A DNA stretch of 7,538 nt, from NCBI GenBank assembly GCA_011048855.1, contig DSCZ01000130.1:1-7538 (forward strand). Reading direction: 5' to 3'. The first letter of the stretch is position 1. Every line of letters begins with the position of its first letter. Below the pieces are notes generated by a model. It was given only the letters and a program-made list of their open reading frames with translations. It made no database searches and was not told where the DNA came from. Both the position numbers and the translations under genes were made by a program. Of the stretch, positions 4,830 through 7,538 are shown one piece after another. The DNA comes from Desulfobacteraceae bacterium (GTDB taxonomy: Bacteria > Desulfobacterota > DSM-4660 > Desulfatiglandales > Desulfatiglandaceae).

Positions 4830-6779
4830 TTACAGCATCACTTTCTCGAAGCCTTTTCCGGTCGTCTCCCGGATGCTGTTTCGAATCAATGCATCATCCC
4901 CGGCTCTCCAGGTATGGCGGTTTTTGTCCGCTCCCCGGCAGGCGATGAAATTGAAGGGGTCAGCGAACTGCACCCTGAGGCCGGAGTCGATGCATTCCAG
5001 GAAAAAATTCGTATCCACGCTGGCCCGGCGGGTCTCGGAAAAAGGCACCCTTTCGATGACTTCCCTGCGGCCGCAAAAGGTCGCTCCCGACAAATACGGA
5101 TGGTTTCCTTCGGCAACCAGGTGGGCGCTTTTCATGCTCAGGCTTTGCCGGCGATAAAGCGCATCCTTTGACTCGACGTACAACCACGTGGGAGCCTTGC
5201 CGATCACGTCGGCTGAAGTCGCCTTGAGGGCCAGCATCATATCTGAAATATAGTTCGGCCCGTACTCGTCGTCGTCATCCATCTTGAACCAGTATTCCCC
5301 ATGTCCAAGCCGGATCCCATGATTAAGACAAGAGCCGATATTACGTTCCTGATGCATAATAACGCAGCGAACCCCAGGCCTTCCGTCAATCCTCGCGGAC
5401 AGGGCCTGTTCGTCCACGTCGCCCCGGTTTACCACCAGGATCAATTCCCTGGCAGGATAAGCCTGGGCATCGAACGCGGCCAGGACCCGTTCGATCAATT
5501 CAGGCCGCTTGGTAGGGGTCACGACGGTGACCATGGGAAGCTTTTCAGCCCCGCCCCCCAACCCGACCGCCGAACGGATCGTCTCAATGCGGTGGGCATA
5601 TGTATGGGCTGAAAAAATTTCGCGCCACGCCAGGTGGGTGGCGCGGCTTCGCTCAAAGTCGTCCGCCATCATTGCCCGAAAGCCTTCCAGGGCGGAAGGC
5701 AGGTCCGCCGCATGAAAAAAAGCCCGGGGCTGAAGTGAATCAAATACACTTGGGGGCAGCGGCGGCGGAGCTTCACCGATTGACAACACGGCGGCGCCGC
5801 AGGCAAGCGCCTCCAGGGAGCGCCGGGCGCGTGAAACGCCCGAGGAAAGCGACGGGGAAGCTGTCAACACCGCCGGGTAGGCCTTGAAAGCACTCAGCAA
5901 TTCGTCGTATTCCAGGCATCCCATGATATGTTCCCGCAAGGTGGGCAGGTCATCAAGTTTATTGCCGACGAACTGCCAGTGCGATTCGACCACGTGAAGG
6001 TCGAATTCGCGCATCGCCTCGGCTGTCGGCACCAGCAGGTCGGGGGCCTCGAGGAGGTCGGCCCAGCCGTCATACAAAATCCCATAGCCGGCCACCCGGG
6101 GGTGCCTTTTTCCCCTGAAAACCGGATTATGGAGTGCAGGCTGGACCGCAACAGGCAGCAAACCGCATCGGGACGAGGATAAACGAGCCGCATACCGCTC
6201 GACCGATGCAGGGTCGGAGGCGAAGACAAAATCGCACAGCGAAGCGGCTTGCAGGAAGGCGGGAACATGGACCGGGCTGTCCGTATGCCAGAACACCAGA
6301 GGAATATTCCGGCGCCGGCAGGCCTGAGAAAGCCGGTCGAAGGGGCCTCCGGGCTCCAGGTGCGCCAATCCCCCGGGCCAACCTCCGCCTGACACGCCCC
6401 AGGTCGATTCGACCAGCACCATGTCAACCGGGTCGGGTTCAAAAAGAGAATCCAGACTCTCTGCGGAAACAAACCGGTGGTCCAGATCGAAGGAAAGACA
6501 TCGGGCCAAATGATCGCCTACGAGGAGACCTGTTTTCACGGAACCGCAACCGGCCTGCCGGAAAACCTCAACCGGGGGAAAATGCTTGAACCGATGCAGT
6601 TCGCGCCCCGGAAAATTATATTGAGCACGGTTGCGCAAACGACGATCAGGTTTTTCCCGCCTGACAACCCGCAAAATTTTTGAGGCGATTTTTTTGACCC
6701 GGGTGGTCACCGTGCGAACGCGACGCCTCACCGACCAGGGAATTCGCCTGAAAAGACCGGAAAATATTTCAAAAGTCAT
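4830..6779 (-). CDS. Two-domain glycosyltransferase: CgeB/DUF3880-like + GT2
   Basis: This is a 649-aa fusion. After a very basic N-terminus (1-50), residues about 85-400 resemble CgeB/DUF3880 GT-B proteins: NIPLVFWHTDSPVHVPAFL (158-176), CDFVFASDPASVERY (182-196), LPVAVQPALHNP (208-219) and the donor-side SRARRSLEALACGAAVLS (316-333). Residues about 416-649 form a GT2 GT-A domain: VTVVTPTKRPELIERVL (417-433), NIGSCLNHGI (480-489) and FKMDDDDEYG (498-507) carrying the DXD. Both halves keep their core motifs, so the protein may add two sugars in sequence. A surface glycan or glycoprotein target is inferred. It is first in a pair with the 323-aa GT2 gene. The start has no good Shine-Dalgarno, but a TGA lies 33 bp upstream in frame with no other ATG. 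Confidence 0.9.
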   Translation of the reverse strand: MTFEIFSGLFRRIPWSVRRRVRTVTTRVKKIASKILRVVRREKPDRRLRNRAQYNFPGRELHRFKHFPPVEVFRQAGCGSVKTGLLVGDHLARCLSFDLDHRFVSAESLDSLFEPDPVDMVLVESTWGVSGGGWPGGLAHLEPGGPFDRLSQACRRRNIPLVFWHTDSPVHVPAFLQAASLCDFVFASDPASVERYAARLSSSRCGLLPVAVQPALHNPVFRGKRHPRVAGYGILYDGWADLLEAPDLLVPTAEAMREFDLHVVESHWQFVGNKLDDLPTLREHIMGCLEYDELLSAFKAYPAVLTASPSLSSGVSRARRSLEALACGAAVLSIGEAPPPLPPSVFDSLQPRAFFHAADLPSALEGFRAMMADDFERSRATHLAWREIFSAHTYAHRIETIRSAVGLGGGAEKLPMVTVVTPTKRPELIERVLAAFDAQAYPARELILVVNRGDVDEQALSARIDGRPGVRCVIMHQERNIGSCLNHGIRLGHGEYWFKMDDDDEYGPNYISDMMLALKATSADVIGKAPTWLYVESKDALYRRQSLSMKSAHLVAEGNHPYLSGATFCGRREVIERVPFSETRRASVDTNFFLECIDSGLRVQFADPFNFIACRGADKNRHTWRAGDDALIRNSIRETTGKGFEKVML

Positions 6780-6897
6780 AAAATTCAGTGCTTTCGAGAT
6801 TGGATCGAATCATTATTTTCTTCGCTCACAGGTAAAAAAACACATATCACATACTCGACCAGATGGAGGAAAAATACAACGGTCTTTCTCCTCGATA

Positions 6898-6927
6898 CCT
6901 ATACAGACCTTGAGGCCGATATGGCAA
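6898..6927 (-). promoter_or_regulatory. Candidate promoter for the glycosyltransferase pair
   Basis: The minus strand has TTGCCA (6927-6922), an 18-bp spacer and TATAGG (6903-6898), about 120 bp upstream of the start at 6779. It sits between composite repeat copy B and the gene, where a promoter is expected. Both boxes are four of six matches. Prediction by eye only. Confidence 0.3.
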
Positions 6928-6952
6928 TGAATTTTTGTCCGCGGTGGTGAAA

Positions 6953-7086
6953 ATAAGGATTTCGCGACGGGGACAGCGGTACTACAGAACATCAGGGATT
7001 CGGAATTCAAAAGAACTACATGAAAAAAAGACGATACCGACGCCGATACCGACGCCGACGCCGAGAATAAGGATTTCGCGGATACA
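6953..7086 (-). repeat. Composite REP-like repeat, copy B (134 bp)
   Basis: This matches 935-1068 base for base apart from two substitutions (6975 and 7075), in the same orientation, exactly 6,018 bp away. It includes the first REP-like unit (about 6957-6986), the same spacer, and the GATACC/GACGCC hexamer tract (7033-7062). After GATACA at 7086, 13 bp present in copy A are missing, which removes half of the GCGGAT/ATCCGC hairpin. It lies just downstream of the coiled-coil gene ending at 7101. Confidence 0.85.
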
Positions 7087-7100
7087 GAACATGAAAAATT

Positions 7101-7538
7101 TCAAGATTTCTGCCTGCCTTGAACGCCCCTGACCAGCATTTCGAAAATCAGTTTGCAGAAACGAAACGGCAGCAAAACGGTATTTTTTCCCGGGTGCGCG
7201 AATGCCTTTACAACAACCTGGCCGAGGCGAAACGATGTTGATCCGCGGAGCCTGGAAACTTCCTGCTCCAGCCGTTTGCCGCGCACGATCGCCTCCTCGG
7301 CCTGTTTCCGATACCTCTGACTTAGCTGTTGGAAGGCATCTTTTTCTTTGATGGTTTTTTTTATTACATGGTTTTTTTCGTTTAAATCTTGTTCGAATAT
7401 TTTTTTCGTCTTTTTCAGTTCATCTAAAAGAGAATACAAGTTGACTTTCAAGTCATAATTTTCATCCTTTAAAATATTAATTTGCTTCAAGTATTCATTG
7501 TTTTGCACAAGCATCTCGCGCAAACCCTGCTCCAGATC
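7101..7538 (-). CDS. C-terminal part of a coiled-coil protein of a glycan cluster
   Basis: The frame is open from the right edge to TGA at 7103-7101, giving 145 residues of a longer protein. The first 95 or so are heptad-rich coiled coil (YLKQINILKDENYDLKVNL, later RYRKQAEEAIVRGKRLEQEV). Then comes RLRGSTSFRLGQVV and a short, partly hydrophobic basic tail. A coiled coil followed by S-x-S-[YFW]-R-L is common at the ends or linkers of large glycosyltransferases and other proteins of O-antigen and surface polysaccharide loci. That motif recognition is from memory of the family, not a search. In-frame TTG (7523) and ATG (7514) codons exist, but the frame extends upstream of both, so I read it as truncated by the window. 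Its base composition is more AT-rich in the coiled-coil part. Two glycosyltransferase genes follow on the same strand. Confidence 0.75.
   Translation of the reverse strand, partial: DLEQGLREMLVQNNEYLKQINILKDENYDLKVNLYSLLDELKKTKKIFEQDLNEKNHVIKKTIKEKDAFQQLSQRYRKQAEEAIVRGKRLEQEVSRLRGSTSFRLGQVVVKAFAHPGKNTVLLPFRFCKLIFEMLVRGVQGRQKS

Overview
The window looks like chromosomal accessory DNA from a Gram-negative bacterium. The outer-membrane TolC-family channel supports this directly. The mix of glycosyltransferases, a HepT/MntA module and many dispersed palindromes recalls Desulfobacterota (former Deltaproteobacteria), but that assignment is only an inference. All convincing genes are on the minus strand, so transcription runs from right to left.

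Layout in transcription order. (1) 7538-7101: the 3' end of a coiled-coil protein whose tail resembles those found in polysaccharide and O-antigen gene clusters. (2) 6779-4830: a 649-aa two-domain glycosyltransferase, with a CgeB/DUF3880-like GT-B half fused to a GT2 half. (3) 4797-3826: a GT2 glycosyltransferase with a TPR-like N-terminus. Genes 2 and 3 are 32 bp apart and probably form one surface-glycan or protein-glycosylation operon. (4) 3825-3395: a gene-free block full of palindromic repeats, including a predicted three-way junction. (5) 3394-2649: an mntA-hepT toxin-antitoxin operon with an ATGA overlap. (6) 2531-1146: an isolated TolC-family outer-membrane channel. (7) 1145-263: a second long gene-free region with repeats at its right end and AT-rich DNA further left. 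(8) 262-173 and 67-1: a 29-aa small ORF, then the start of another protein, each behind a strong Shine-Dalgarno sequence.

The most notable non-coding feature is a set of REP-like palindromes. They belong to at least three sequence families, and most carry a GTAG or GTGG head on the minus strand, in the same orientation as the genes. They sit just after gene ends. In two cases (hepT and the 323-aa glycosyltransferase) the gene's TAG stop codon is the TAG of the repeat's GTAG head. A 134-bp composite of such elements occurs twice in direct orientation, 6,018 bp apart, bracketing the tolC / mntA-hepT / glycosyltransferase block. One copy has lost 13 bp, including half of a perfect hairpin.

The glycosyltransferases and the coiled-coil protein plausibly act together in surface glycan assembly. 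HepT/MntA is a self-contained module inserted between them and tolC. I see no transposase, RAYT, tRNA, rRNA or CRISPR array in the window. I do not see a clearly undescribed protein system. The repeat architecture and the 3' ends of the genes are what deserve a closer look.
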